Assembly: GCA_964371615.1 (NCBI GenBank)
Contig: CAYJMS010000002.1
Location: 434,001-498,000, forward strand
DNA from: SpSt-333 sp964371615
GTDB lineage: Bacteria; Bacteroidota; Ignavibacteria; UBA10030; UBA8401
Reading direction: 5' to 3'
Length of the DNA stretch: 64,000 nt
Shown piece after piece: positions 9,231 through 19,190 of the stretch (within the stretch, counting starts at the first letter, position 1; each line of letters begins with the position of its first letter). The position numbers were made by a program, and so were the translations under genes. The notes below the pieces were generated by a model. The model was not told the origin of the DNA, did not search any database, and saw nothing but the letters and a program-made list of their open reading frames with translations.

Positions 9231-10907
9231 TTACTTCCTGATCAGCACTCCATCCACCGGCCATCGCGGACGGACACGGATGGTATCGCCATACATGACA
9301 AATTTTTCAGACGGCGCGTACGGAAAGACCTTTCCCGCATCATGAACGGAGTTGGAATTCCTGTCTTCAAACGCTTTCAATACATACTGTCCTTCCGGAA
9401 GCATCGGAAAAGCGAATTGGCCGAATGCGGTAACAGTAGCGGTGATTGGCCGTTGCTTCTTGTCGCTGATATTGCCCGCCAGCACCACAACGGTCGCATC
9501 CTTTCCAAATCCGGCGAATGATCCCTCAATGGATCCATATCGCTCCGGATCATCTATCGAAAATGCGAATACGACGGTGCTATCCGGATAATGATTGTTA
9601 AAGCGATCGCGGATATCATCCAAACGGATGCGTAAGGCATATTGATCATCAATGATGAGCGGTTTTTGCAATCGAATTCGAACGGACGCCGGTCCGGTCA
9701 TTTGGACCGAAATATCGATTGCGGAACTGTCCTTTTTGTGAACTAACCGAAAAGTCGAATCATCCGACAACGGCAGCATCTCCTCATTAAATAGCAAAGT
9801 GATCGGCCGGCCGGGAAGCAGCATTTTTTTCCCCTCGAAGATCTCGGAAGAAATTAATTTCGGCGGAATCGTGTCAGGGATCGATGATCCTGTGAATTGC
9901 TTTTGTCGTGCCAGGGGATGGATGATAAATCCCATCTTATCGCGCACCGAATCCGTCGACAACAGATACATCGAATCCGTCAGTTGCGGTGCGGTAATCA
10001 GCGTATAGGAATTTACCGGCACACTGTTCGGGAATAATCCTTCGATATTCAACGGCACGGTTCTCGTTGTGTCATGGATTGTAAAACGGCTCGCCTGAAC
10101 CAGTACGGAATCCATCGGCTCGCTGAATTGGACGATGACATGCCGATTATCCGGCGCCGTTACCGATGCAATCCGCGGGGGCGTGGTATCCTCCGTGGCA
10201 ATAATAAATTTTACGTTCGACGTCAGCGTGTCGTTAATGGTGATGGTAACATCCTCCGTCGTGCCGGCTGCATCCGTTTCCGGATCGTACAGCAGATTGC
10301 GATACTCGTCCTTGATGGCAAACAGACGGTATGTTCCGGTCGCGAGATTGGTCAATGAAAATGCACCGTCGTTTCCCGTTTGAGTGATATAATCCGGTTT
10401 GGTATACATCGGATTCAACGTATCGGCGTACAGGTCGTCGGTGCGATAGGAAAAGATCATCACCCCCTGGGGATTTTCGTCATACACTCGTCCGGTGATC
10501 ATGCCGTTATCGATTTTCTCGCCGGTGGAAAATGAGAGAGAAAATGCTGCAGCCAGCCGATTTCTGTTTCGCACATCAAAAACATCGGTGCCGACGGTAA
10601 TCACATACGTGGTGTTCATCCGTAACGGTTCGTGAAAGATCAATTCCACTTCCGTACTTCCCCAGTCGAATTCGACATCATCGATGTTCGGCGAGATAAA
10701 GATTGCTTCCTCCACCGACCGGCGGTCGACATATTCGCTGAATTCGAAGGCTACTCTGGTATCGGAATAATTCACCGTATTCGGTTCGGGATAGACGGAA
10801 ATGATCTCCGGCGGTACCGTATCCAGAGGACCCCCTTCGGGCGGCCGCTGACCGGCACAACCGGCAAGCATGATACCGGTCAGCACTATGGCGGATAACT
10901 GTTTCAT
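9231..10907 (-). CDS. Ig-like domain lipoprotein (SbsA/Ig_5 type)
   Basis: A 558-residue outer-envelope lipoprotein with lipobox LAGC (Cys17). The next residues (RPPEGGPLDTVPPEI) are a hallmark of a Bacteroidota family with bacterial Ig-like domains. Residues about 30-130 form the first Ig-like module (FEFSEYVD ... TTYVITVGTDVFD), and about 138-215 look like a carboxypeptidase-regulatory-like module (GRVYDENPQG ... GTYRLFAI). Two more Ig-like segments, each with a strand like VQFSEPMD or LLFNEEM, and a final module (LPEGQYVLKAFEDRNSN) follow. No catalytic motif is seen; a structural or anchoring role is inferred. It is divergent from the PorV/PorQ gene and convergent with the SPOR genes. Confidence 0.8.
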   Translation of the reverse strand: MKQLSAIVLTGIMLAGCAGQRPPEGGPLDTVPPEIISVYPEPNTVNYSDTRVAFEFSEYVDRRSVEEAIFISPNIDDVEFDWGSTEVELIFHEPLRMNTTYVITVGTDVFDVRNRNRLAAAFSLSFSTGEKIDNGMITGRVYDENPQGVMIFSYRTDDLYADTLNPMYTKPDYITQTGNDGAFSLTNLATGTYRLFAIKDEYRNLLYDPETDAAGTTEDVTITINDTLTSNVKFIIATEDTTPPRIASVTAPDNRHVIVQFSEPMDSVLVQASRFTIHDTTRTVPLNIEGLFPNSVPVNSYTLITAPQLTDSMYLLSTDSVRDKMGFIIHPLARQKQFTGSSIPDTIPPKLISSEIFEGKKMLLPGRPITLLFNEEMLPLSDDSTFRLVHKKDSSAIDISVQMTGPASVRIRLQKPLIIDDQYALRIRLDDIRDRFNNHYPDSTVVFAFSIDDPERYGSIEGSFAGFGKDATVVVLAGNISDKKQRPITATVTAFGQFAFPMLPEGQYVLKAFEDRNSNSVHDAGKVFPYAPSEKFVMYGDTIRVRPRWPVDGVLIRK

Positions 10908-10946
10908 ATTTGCATAGTATAGACATATTTCGCGAGAGATAAAATA

Positions 10947-10975
10947 TTGAATTTCACCTTTGTGTTGTCTACATT
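10947..10975 (+). promoter_or_regulatory. Candidate promoter of the PorV/PorQ-like gene
   Basis: TTGAAT (10947-10952), a 17-base spacer and TACATT (10970-10975) resemble a primary-sigma promoter. The start would fall near 10982, about 20 bases before the ATG at 11001 and just ahead of the AGGAG at 10991. The same TACATT box appears in the promoter predicted at 41752. Confidence 0.35.
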
Positions 10976-11000
10976 GATATAGAAATTAAGAGGAGCAGTG

Positions 11001-11939
11001 ATGCGTTTAGCAGTATTTTGTTGTTTGGTTTTGACGGTACAAATGACCGCAATGGCGGGCGAACGGCCGGCCTATGAATTCCTCCGTCAAGACGTGAGTG
11101 CGCGGTCATCTGCCATGGCGGGAAGTATTGTTTCGTTGAGCGGAGATCCAGCCGGTATGTTCGTCAATCCGGCAATCCTCGGAACATCACCATCCCCTCA
11201 GGCGTTGTTTGGTTATACGAACCATCTCCTGGATATCTCAACCGGCTTTGCCGCATTTTCGCAGGAAGTTGAATCGATCGGTGTAATCGGATTCGGCGTA
11301 AACTATGTTAACTATGGTTCGTTTGTAGAAACAGACATCTTCGCAAATTCACTCGGTACTTTCAGCGCCGGGGATCTTGCTCTTTCTCTTTCCATCGCCC
11401 GAGCACTTGAAGAAAATTTATATTATGGCATAACAGTCAAATACATCTATTCGTCTATTGCCGATGTAAACTCCTCCGCTAATGCCATCGACCTTGGTCT
11501 CTTGTTCCTGATTCCCGGCGATGACCCGATGTCGTTCGGTATTTCCATTGCCAATATCGGTGCGCAATTGGATCCCTACATTAATACCAGGGAATCACTT
11601 CCCTTCGAAGTGAAAATCGGCGGCACCGTTAAACCGCAGCATCTTCCCCTTTTACTGAACCTTAATTTTCACAAATTGAATGATGATTATGATTCGTTCT
11701 TCGAACGATTCAATGCATTTTCGCTTGGAGGAGAATTCACACTCAGCAAAACGCTCCGGTTCAGATTCGGATACAGCAACGAACGGCGAAAGGAATTGAA
11801 GATCGGAACATCCGCCGGCATGGCCGGATTTTCACTCGGCGGCGGTCTCGTGCTGAACACGGTACGGCTGGATTACAGTTACAATTCATTGGGAAAGATA
11901 GGAAGCATCAGCAGAATTACCGTGGCACTCGATCTCTAA
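11001..11939 (+). CDS. PorV/PorQ family outer-membrane beta-barrel protein
   Basis: A 312-residue protein with a signal peptide (residues 1-20, ending MAGE). The motif YEFLRQDVSARSSAMAGSIVS and the following GDPAGMFVNPA are diagnostic of the PorV/PorQ/UPF0164 barrel family; alternating beta strands continue to the C-terminus. PorV and PorQ act with the T9SS, PorV as a shuttle that binds sorting domains and PorQ in attachment of cargo. With seven T9SS cargo genes in this window, a secretion role is likely, but which paralogue this is cannot be decided. The ATG at 11001 is preferred over GTG 10998 because AGGAG lies 5 bases ahead. A bidirectional terminator follows. Confidence 0.82.
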   Translation: MRLAVFCCLVLTVQMTAMAGERPAYEFLRQDVSARSSAMAGSIVSLSGDPAGMFVNPAILGTSPSPQALFGYTNHLLDISTGFAAFSQEVESIGVIGFGVNYVNYGSFVETDIFANSLGTFSAGDLALSLSIARALEENLYYGITVKYIYSSIADVNSSANAIDLGLLFLIPGDDPMSFGISIANIGAQLDPYINTRESLPFEVKIGGTVKPQHLPLLLNLNFHKLNDDYDSFFERFNAFSLGGEFTLSKTLRFRFGYSNERRKELKIGTSAGMAGFSLGGGLVLNTVRLDYSYNSLGKIGSISRITVALDL

Positions 11940-11958
11940 ACGAAGGAATAGTGGAAGC

Positions 11959-11990
11959 AAAAAAGCCGGGAACACCACCCGGCTTTTTAA
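11959..11990. terminator. Bidirectional intrinsic terminator
   Basis: GCCGGG (11965-11970) and CCCGGC (11978-11983) form a stem with a 7-base loop, flanked by six A on the left and five T on the right. It can stop the PorV/PorQ gene (+) and the convergent ZIP gene (-). Confidence 0.8.
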
Positions 11991-11991
11991 T

Positions 11992-12750
11992 TTAATGGCC
12001 GACAAATTGATGGATGAAAAGTCCGCTGAAATAGTACATCACCATTCCGACAAAAACGATCAGTGAAAGTTTTCGGTCGTCAGAACGGTTGATTTCCGGG
12101 ATAAGATCACTAGCGCTCACATACAAAGCCGCACCGGCGGAGAATGCAAATGCATAGCCGGTGATATGCGGATCGACGTTTTTCAAGAAGAAAATCATCA
12201 GGATGCCGATCATGGTGCCGCCGGCGACTCCCGCCGATGCACGCAATGCGGTTTGTTTCGTTTGTTTGGATGCCAGCATAATCGATGCAATCGTCAGACC
12301 TTCGGGAAATTTATGCAGCGCGATCGCAATAAAGATCAAGATGCCGAGAGGTAAGTCATAATACATTCCTGCCGAGATCGCCAGGCCGTCGAAAAATGCG
12401 TGAATGAACAATCCCCAGAATGCCGAATAGCTGGCGATCTTTGAAACCATCACGTCGGAGTGCGTCTCCTCGCCAAAATGCAAATGTTTGACGACCGTGT
12501 GTTCCACAAAATGGATCATGCTGAATCCGAACAGCATCCAGAGCGGCGCTGTCTCTCCGATATTTTCGATGCTTTCCGGCAGGAGGTCGATCAGCACCAA
12601 TGCCAGCAGAAAGCCCGCGCCGAGAGCAATGAGATACTCCTGAATACTGCGGGAAACCTCTCTTCGCCATGCAACGAAACCCCCGCCGAGTATTTCCGCT
12701 CCCGAAGCAACTAAGCCGGCGGCAATGATATAGAGTGTCACGTCGTTCAT
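11992..12750 (-). CDS. ZIP-family metal transporter
   Basis: A 252-residue integral membrane protein, probably 7-8 helices. The ATG at 12750 (MNDVTLYIIAAGLVASGAEI) is used because it overlaps the upstream stop as ATGA; a longer in-frame reading lies inside the neighbour. The metal-pathway motif HKFPEGLTIASI matches the HNxPEG of ZIP helix IV, and HAFFDGLAI on the preceding helix supplies a further His/Asp pair. A histidine-rich loop (HFVEHTVVKHLHFGEETH) sits between helices. ZIP proteins bring Zn(II) or other divalent metals into the cytosol; which metal is unknown. It is the last gene of a three-gene overlapping set with a TPR protein and a CPBP protease. Confidence 0.85.
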   Translation of the reverse strand: MNDVTLYIIAAGLVASGAEILGGGFVAWRREVSRSIQEYLIALGAGFLLALVLIDLLPESIENIGETAPLWMLFGFSMIHFVEHTVVKHLHFGEETHSDVMVSKIASYSAFWGLFIHAFFDGLAISAGMYYDLPLGILIFIAIALHKFPEGLTIASIMLASKQTKQTALRASAGVAGGTMIGILMIFFLKNVDPHITGYAFAFSAGAALYVSASDLIPEINRSDDRKLSLIVFVGMVMYYFSGLFIHQFVGH

Positions 12751-13895
12751 AATCCGTAGGGTACTTTCATGAATTGTTGCGCCATTGTCTGAGCATTTTC
12801 GAAATTTCGCATGGCGTTGACTTTCTGGTACTGCAGTATGGCAAATTTCCTTTTTTTCTGCACATCGTAGATCATTCCGATTCTCAGATTGGTCAACACC
12901 ATAAAACCCGATTGTTCTTTGATATCCAATCGCCTGCTGAGCGAATCGCACAGGTAAAACTGTTTGAGCGATTCATCCCATTGCCGTCGATCCATGGCAA
13001 GCAGGCCGAGATAATACCGCGCTTCGCGTTCCACGAAATCGGAGTATCCCTCCTGCTGCGTCTCACAGCGCTGAATAATATTGTTAAAAACCACTTCCGC
13101 TTCGGCACGGCGCGAGAGGATAAACAGGCTTCTCCCTACATAGCGATGAAAGAGCACGTTCCTGGGAAACCGACGATGCAACGACGTCGCAATCACCAGC
13201 GCCTCATCGAACTGCCGTTCATAATTATACTGGAGTTGGAGCAAAAAATATTGTGCTTCTACGCCGGCATAGCGCGCTTTTTCGGAGGCCATTTCCAGTT
13301 GTTGAATCCCCTTGCGTTTATCGCCGGATGGGAAAAACACCATGAGCGGTTTTACCAGCGGATATCGTTCGGGGATTGTGGAAGCGTAATAATTATAAAT
13401 GCCCATACCGAGTAGTATATCGCTGTTCTCCGGATCGATGGCAAATGCTTTTTGCACGATCGGCAATGCCAAACGGCCGTCGTTGGCCGCTGTAATCCAG
13501 CTGCTCCTGTTCGCACGCAATCGTCCCTGAAAACCGAGCGCGCCTCCTTTGAAAAACAGTGCGGTGATATCATCGGGATTAATCTCCAGCAAACTGTCGC
13601 ACAATTCGACGACAGTATCCATTTTTTTGATGAAGAGATCATCCCGTGACTCATCGTCGATGGCGATAAGAATCTTCCACCACTCGATCATGCCAAGGAA
13701 GAACTTCCCGGCGGGATGAGCCGGATAGTGTTTCGCCAACCAGTTGAATTCCACTTCCGCCCGGTCGAACTCAAGATTATACACTGCATTGATGCCCTGT
13801 TGGGCGCGCTCCTCAAAATCACGCGCTCCGATCCACTGCGACCACGAGACCAGTGGAATAAAGACAACAAGAAAAAATACACGGCGTCGAATCAT
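12747..13895 (-). CDS. Tetratricopeptide-repeat protein, exported
   Basis: A 382-residue protein. The start at 13895 (MIRRRVFFLVVFIPLVSWSQW) gives a clean signal peptide and shares one base with the stop of the upstream CPBP gene (TGATG on the coding strand). Helical repeats run through the sequence, for example ALFFKGGALGFQGR, AQYFLLQLQYNYERQFDEAL and ARYYLGLLAMDRRQWDESLKQF, consistent with TPR or related repeats. It probably acts in the periplasm as a scaffold. No enzymatic motif is seen. Its job beside a protease and a metal transporter is unknown. Confidence 0.75.
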   Translation of the reverse strand: MIRRRVFFLVVFIPLVSWSQWIGARDFEERAQQGINAVYNLEFDRAEVEFNWLAKHYPAHPAGKFFLGMIEWWKILIAIDDESRDDLFIKKMDTVVELCDSLLEINPDDITALFFKGGALGFQGRLRANRSSWITAANDGRLALPIVQKAFAIDPENSDILLGMGIYNYYASTIPERYPLVKPLMVFFPSGDKRKGIQQLEMASEKARYAGVEAQYFLLQLQYNYERQFDEALVIATSLHRRFPRNVLFHRYVGRSLFILSRRAEAEVVFNNIIQRCETQQEGYSDFVEREARYYLGLLAMDRRQWDESLKQFYLCDSLSRRLDIKEQSGFMVLTNLRIGMIYDVQKKRKFAILQYQKVNAMRNFENAQTMAQQFMKVPYGL

Positions 13896-14842
13896 CACAG
13901 CGGCGGCAATGGTTGAACTGTTTGTTGTTGGGCAACCGCATCGGTGCGTTCGGTTTTCCATTGTTCATACCGCCATGCAGCGGGTGACGATGAAAACCAT
14001 GGGGAACGATAGATCAAGACTGATGCCGCAAGGAGCAGGATCGTTGCAAGCATGCCTCCCTCGGGCCCGAACGTTCCACCGGTAAACCATTCCGGTCCCG
14101 TGAAGATCGCCTTTCCAATCTGTTCTTTATCCGATGTTGTGCCGCTGACGGGAAGAGAAAAGACAAAACCCTGAAAGAAATTCCACGAAAAGTGCAGGCC
14201 AACGGGGAGCCAGAGCGAATTCGTTTTTATATAGGCGATTGAGAGCCATATCCCTGCCAACCCGACATTGATCAGGCCGAACAACGATACGTTAGGATTT
14301 TTTGCATGCACAAAAGCAAACAGGACGGAAATTGTTACTGTCGCTACAATTCGGTTTGTTCCCTCGGCAAACACCTGAAAAAGATATCCTCTGAACATAA
14401 ACTCTTCACCATAGCCCACGACGATGTACAGAAAAAGGCTGTTGATAAAGATATACAGTCCCTGGTGAAATTCCATGACTCTGAATTCGATTGTCACCAT
14501 GCCGGTGGAATAGAGAATGATAAATATGACTGTCATCATCCCCGCTCCCAGGAGCGTTCCCTGCATCAGGTGTAACAACCACGGTGACGTGAATGTTAAT
14601 CCGATCGAACGAAACGGCCGCTTATCGACAAACCGAAGCATTACCCAGGTGGCAACTGTCAATGCGACGTACGTGAGAAACATCTGCAGAGCCATCGAAC
14701 GGACATCAAAGACCTGCTTTAATAAAAATATCGTCGGAAGCCCGATGACGATTGTGCATCCAAAGAAAATGGCAACGAATATTCCGATCCGCCAGCCGGA
14801 ACGGAGATAGTCGAGTTCTGGATTGAAGAAAAGTGATTTCAT
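13895..14842 (-). CDS. CPBP-family intramembrane glutamic endopeptidase
   Basis: A 315-residue polytopic membrane protein of the CAAX-protease/bacteriocin-processing (CPBP, Abi) family. The first motif EExxxR is Glu146-Glu147-Phe-Met-Phe-Arg151. The second motif has FAFVHA (His179), and the third is LPVGLHFSWNFFQG (His217, Asn221). These residues form the active site in the Rce1 family, so it is probably active. The C-terminal ~30 residues are soluble and polar. It is the first gene of the overlapping three-gene set and lies 10 bases downstream of glyS on the same strand. The substrate is unknown. Confidence 0.87.
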   Translation of the reverse strand: MKSLFFNPELDYLRSGWRIGIFVAIFFGCTIVIGLPTIFLLKQVFDVRSMALQMFLTYVALTVATWVMLRFVDKRPFRSIGLTFTSPWLLHLMQGTLLGAGMMTVIFIILYSTGMVTIEFRVMEFHQGLYIFINSLFLYIVVGYGEEFMFRGYLFQVFAEGTNRIVATVTISVLFAFVHAKNPNVSLFGLINVGLAGIWLSIAYIKTNSLWLPVGLHFSWNFFQGFVFSLPVSGTTSDKEQIGKAIFTGPEWFTGGTFGPEGGMLATILLLAASVLIYRSPWFSSSPAAWRYEQWKTERTDAVAQQQTVQPLPPL

Positions 14843-14852
14843 AGGCCGGTGA

Positions 14853-16277
<1,425 letters not shown>

Positions 16278-16291
16278 GACAGCTGTTGCGC

Positions 16292-16735
16292 TTACTTTGG
16301 TACTGATGGTACAACTCCTTTCTGTGGTCCCTTGCTTTGCTCCTTGTTAAAAATAAAACTTTTGATAATCACATCGCCGTTCTTAATCTGCACAACCGAC
16401 GATTTATCCTTCGCATTGTCAATCGAAAAGACCTCCGCGGAATATCCGTCGAGTGAATCTTTCAGTACGCTGATAAAATTCAACACATCGAATGTCTGCC
16501 GATACATGACACGCACATCGTTCCGGTCCTTGATAGGACGGATATTTTTCGGCAGCACACCCTGCGCGTGCAGCGTCGCTTCCGCCATTCCAAGAAGGCG
16601 CTGCGGTGTGATCTCTTTTTTGGCAGTGAACGAAAAACTGATCTGCTCGGAGGGATTCATACCCTTTTCCCTGTACACCGCCAGGGAAACGGCGAGAATG
16701 CCGAGTCCTGCCAGAATATAAATTCGTTTATCCAT
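16292..16735 (-). CDS. Hypothetical membrane-anchored protein
   Basis: I do not recognise this 147-residue protein. It has one N-terminal hydrophobic segment (YILAGLGILAVSLAV), a short charged linker, and a soluble alpha/beta region with a strand-rich end (SSVVQIKNGDVIIKSFIFN). The topology suggests a single-pass membrane protein with a periplasmic domain. It lies 14 bases upstream of glyS and 14 bases downstream of the histidinol-phosphatase gene, so it is probably co-transcribed with both. No catalytic motif is visible. Confidence 0.6.
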   Translation of the reverse strand: MDKRIYILAGLGILAVSLAVYREKGMNPSEQISFSFTAKKEITPQRLLGMAEATLHAQGVLPKNIRPIKDRNDVRVMYRQTFDVLNFISVLKDSLDGYSAEVFSIDNAKDKSSVVQIKNGDVIIKSFIFNKEQSKGPQKGVVPSVPK

Positions 16736-16749
16736 ACTGTCATTCGTAA

Positions 16750-17547
16750 CTAAATGAATACTTCTGAGCGATCACGACGGGTATAGACGGAGATTTTTCC
16801 ACCCGCATATTTTTCTACCAGCTGCCGTGCTATGTCAAAATCCTTTCCGACATCGGTCGGGGAATGCGCATCCGATCCGAGAGTCAGCGGGATCTTATAC
16901 TCCGAAAGGATTTTCAATATTTTTTCACTGGGATATACCTCTTTCACCGGTTTCCGCAAGCCGGAAGTGTTGATCTCGACCGCCATTCCCGCCTGTTTTA
17001 CCACCTTGAACGTCTCCCGGAGAATTCCTTCCAAATCTTTTGTCGGACGGTGTCCAAATTTCTTTACGAGATCGCAATGGGCGATAATATCGAACAATCC
17101 GCTCTGCGCGGATCGTTTGATATGGTCGTAGTACGATACATAGACGGCATCAATGTCTGTATCGTTGAATTTACCGACATATAACGGATTGTCGAATCCC
17201 CATTCCCCAAGATAATGGACAGAACCGATTATATAATCAAAATCATTCCGGTCGATAAAATCGCGGACCCAATCTTCCGTTCCGGGAAAATAATCCCCCT
17301 CCACGGCAAATTTTACGCTGATCCTGTCTTTGTATTTCTCGATCAGTTCCAGTGCGGTCGGTTTGTATACATTCCAGAACTGCTCTTCATACATCCGGAC
17401 AGAGATATCCCAATCGTTCGGCATGGGAGAATGATCGGCAAGGCCGATCTCGCTCAATCCCATCGAAATTGCCTGGAGAATATACTCCTCCATTTCACCC
17501 TCTGCGTGTTTGCAGAGTTTATTATGCGTATGATAATCTACCAGCAT
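16750..17547 (-). CDS. hisJ: PHP-family histidinol-phosphatase (HisJ-like)
   Basis: A 265-residue polymerase-and-histidinol-phosphatase (PHP) domain enzyme. The start at 17547 gives MLVDYHTHNKLCKHAEG, the first metal-binding motif, with GGTGA seven bases upstream. Further ligands appear in GLADHSPMP, in AVEGDYFPG with IIGSVHYLGEW, and in the final SDAHSPTDVG. The length and the HTHN-KHAEG form point to HisJ/HisK-type histidinol-phosphate phosphatase (histidine biosynthesis). No other his gene is in the window, so a different phosphoester substrate is possible. It lies 13 bases after the DUF2520 gene. Confidence 0.78.
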   Translation of the reverse strand: MLVDYHTHNKLCKHAEGEMEEYILQAISMGLSEIGLADHSPMPNDWDISVRMYEEQFWNVYKPTALELIEKYKDRISVKFAVEGDYFPGTEDWVRDFIDRNDFDYIIGSVHYLGEWGFDNPLYVGKFNDTDIDAVYVSYYDHIKRSAQSGLFDIIAHCDLVKKFGHRPTKDLEGILRETFKVVKQAGMAVEINTSGLRKPVKEVYPSEKILKILSEYKIPLTLGSDAHSPTDVGKDFDIARQLVEKYAGGKISVYTRRDRSEVFI

Positions 17548-17560
17548 GGTGCATTCACCG

Positions 17561-18373
17561 TCATTTTTCTTTTGCGAGCCTGATCGTTTCAATACCCAGG
17601 GACGAATAGAGCGCAGTAAGATGCGCCAATTTTTTCGTCGATAACGCGCGGAGATGCCTGATCACCGTTTCCGTATCTCCCCGTGCGATCGGCCCGGTTA
17701 ATGCCGATGCAGGTGAACTTCCGACCACGTTCCGCAATGTCTGACCGATAATCGGTTGATAGATCTTCCAGATCAGGCGGCGGGAAATTCCGCTGTCAGC
17801 AGCAAGTTTCTCCACGACCGATAACAACGTAACGAAGTAGTTTGAGGCAAACACTCCCGCCATATGATACAGAACTTTTGCCTCTTTAGAAATCGGAAAA
17901 GTATGCGCCCCGAGCAGTTTCGCCAATCGACGACAGTGTGCGACCGCACGCGTATCTCCTTCGACAGCGATCCAGACGCCCCGCAAACGTGATTGCGTAG
18001 CCCGCGGAAAAGTCTGCATCGGATGGAAGGAACCGGTCGCTCCGCCACGCTTGCGCAGCAATTGCAACTCCGCGCTGGACAATGCGCCGGAGGTATGTAC
18101 GATCACACAGTTATTCAACGAAGTCGATTGTCTGCCGATGACTGCGGCAATATTTTTGATTTCGGTATCCGGCACAGCGATAATAATAAGACTGCTTACC
18201 ACACTCGTCGTGTTCAACACTCCGGAATATCGTGCTTTCACCCGCTTCCCAATCACCTTCGCCGTACTGCCGGATTGTGAATAGACCCCATCGATCCGAA
18301 CACCTTTATTATATAGATCAAGGGCTATCGACCGACCAACAGCCCCAGCTCCGATGATAGTAACCGGTTTCAC
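17561..18373 (-). CDS. Rossmann-like plus DUF2520 NAD(P)-binding protein
   Basis: A 270-residue protein with an N-terminal dinucleotide-binding fold (VTIIGAGAVGRSIALDLYNKG) and a C-terminal helical DUF2520 region (FHPMQTFP ... HMAGVFASNYFVTLL). The architecture resembles ketopantoate reductase and 6-phosphogluconate dehydrogenase relatives. The start is GTG at 18373: the glycine-rich loop begins within seven residues of it, so no later start can be used. There is no clear ribosome-binding site, and the upstream cytochrome gene ends only 4 bases before. The reaction is unknown; the HTSGALSS and FHPMQTF motifs are conserved in the family. Confidence 0.8.
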   Translation of the reverse strand: MKPVTIIGAGAVGRSIALDLYNKGVRIDGVYSQSGSTAKVIGKRVKARYSGVLNTTSVVSSLIIIAVPDTEIKNIAAVIGRQSTSLNNCVIVHTSGALSSAELQLLRKRGGATGSFHPMQTFPRATQSRLRGVWIAVEGDTRAVAHCRRLAKLLGAHTFPISKEAKVLYHMAGVFASNYFVTLLSVVEKLAADSGISRRLIWKIYQPIIGQTLRNVVGSSPASALTGPIARGDTETVIRHLRALSTKKLAHLTALYSSLGIETIRLAKEK

Positions 18374-18377
18374 GATA

Positions 18378-19019
18378 TTATTTGGTCAAAACGAGTTTTT
18401 TTGTCTGTGAATAATTTGACGATTGAAGGCGGTAGAAATATACACCGCTCGACAACCGTGATGCATCGAGTGTATATGAATAGGATCCCGCTGTCATCTT
18501 CCGATCGATCAACACTGCAATCTGTTTGCCTGCCGCATCGGTCAACGTCAAACGGACAGAACCGGACACCGGAATCGCAAACCTGATTTGCGTGACGGGA
18601 TTGAACGGATTCGGATAGTTTTGTTGCAATTCAAAAGTTTTAATGAGACCTGATTCCGGTAATTCCCTCACCGATGTGGAATTCTCAACGGCGCCATTTT
18701 TTATCCACGTCATAATGGTATTCAGATCGTTCGGATCCATCGGATCTCCGCCGAACGGCATCCTGTCTCCAAATGTTGCCCCCTTCAATTTCAATACAAT
18801 CACGCTATTGGTATCGCCCGGCACTACCACAGGTGCATGATTGCCGGTGGAAAACACCGATGAATATGTGTCGAGAAACAAGCCGTTTGTGCCGCCATGA
18901 CAATTAAGACATCCATAACTTTGAAAGAGGGGCCGGACATGCGATGAGTAACTAATTGTCTGGGCTTCAATCGTTTGAATACAAACGACGGCAAACAACA
19001 CCGACAAATATCGTTTCAT
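18378..19019 (-). CDS. Monoheme c-type cytochrome with T9SS sorting domain
   Basis: A 213-residue secreted protein with a signal peptide at residues 1-20. One heme c site is present, Cys37-Leu-Asn-Cys40-His41, followed by a DxYSSVF strand and a candidate axial Met in GDRMPFGG (about residue 94). This small domain resembles the single-heme module of the planctomycete cytochrome c type (HVRPLFQSYGCLNCHGG). Residues about 130-213 form a T9SS sorting domain (NYPNPFNP ... SGVYFYRL ... KKLVLTK). It would therefore be an outer-surface or released cytochrome, possibly for extracellular electron transfer. No partner oxidoreductase is nearby. It is divergent from the esterase-like gene. Confidence 0.85.
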   Translation of the reverse strand: MKRYLSVLFAVVCIQTIEAQTISYSSHVRPLFQSYGCLNCHGGTNGLFLDTYSSVFSTGNHAPVVVPGDTNSVIVLKLKGATFGDRMPFGGDPMDPNDLNTIMTWIKNGAVENSTSVRELPESGLIKTFELQQNYPNPFNPVTQIRFAIPVSGSVRLTLTDAAGKQIAVLIDRKMTAGSYSYTLDASRLSSGVYFYRLQSSNYSQTKKLVLTK

Positions 19020-19148
19020 GGAAACACCTATGATAGTGGATAAACGGTTGGATACTTTTTCGACTCTGTAATGTAACTATTTTTTTTTGAACTGCAAAAA
19101 ATTGCTCCCTTTGCCTCACCAAGCGTAACCGGATATTTCCAATCCGCT

Positions 19149-19190
19149 ATGAAACAAAGAACTGTGATTTTCGTTAATTACAGGCTATGA
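19149..19190 (+). other. Candidate 13-codon leader ORF before the esterase-like gene
   Basis: ATG at 19149 opens a short reading frame, MKQRTVIFVNYRL, whose TGA (19188-19190) overlaps the ATG of the next gene (19187). The first 13 bases around its start (GCTATGAAACAAA) are repeated exactly around the start of the main gene. It contains Ile-Phe-Val, as in the stalling segment of ErmC-type leaders. The ribosome-binding site is weak, so translation is uncertain. Confidence 0.25.
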
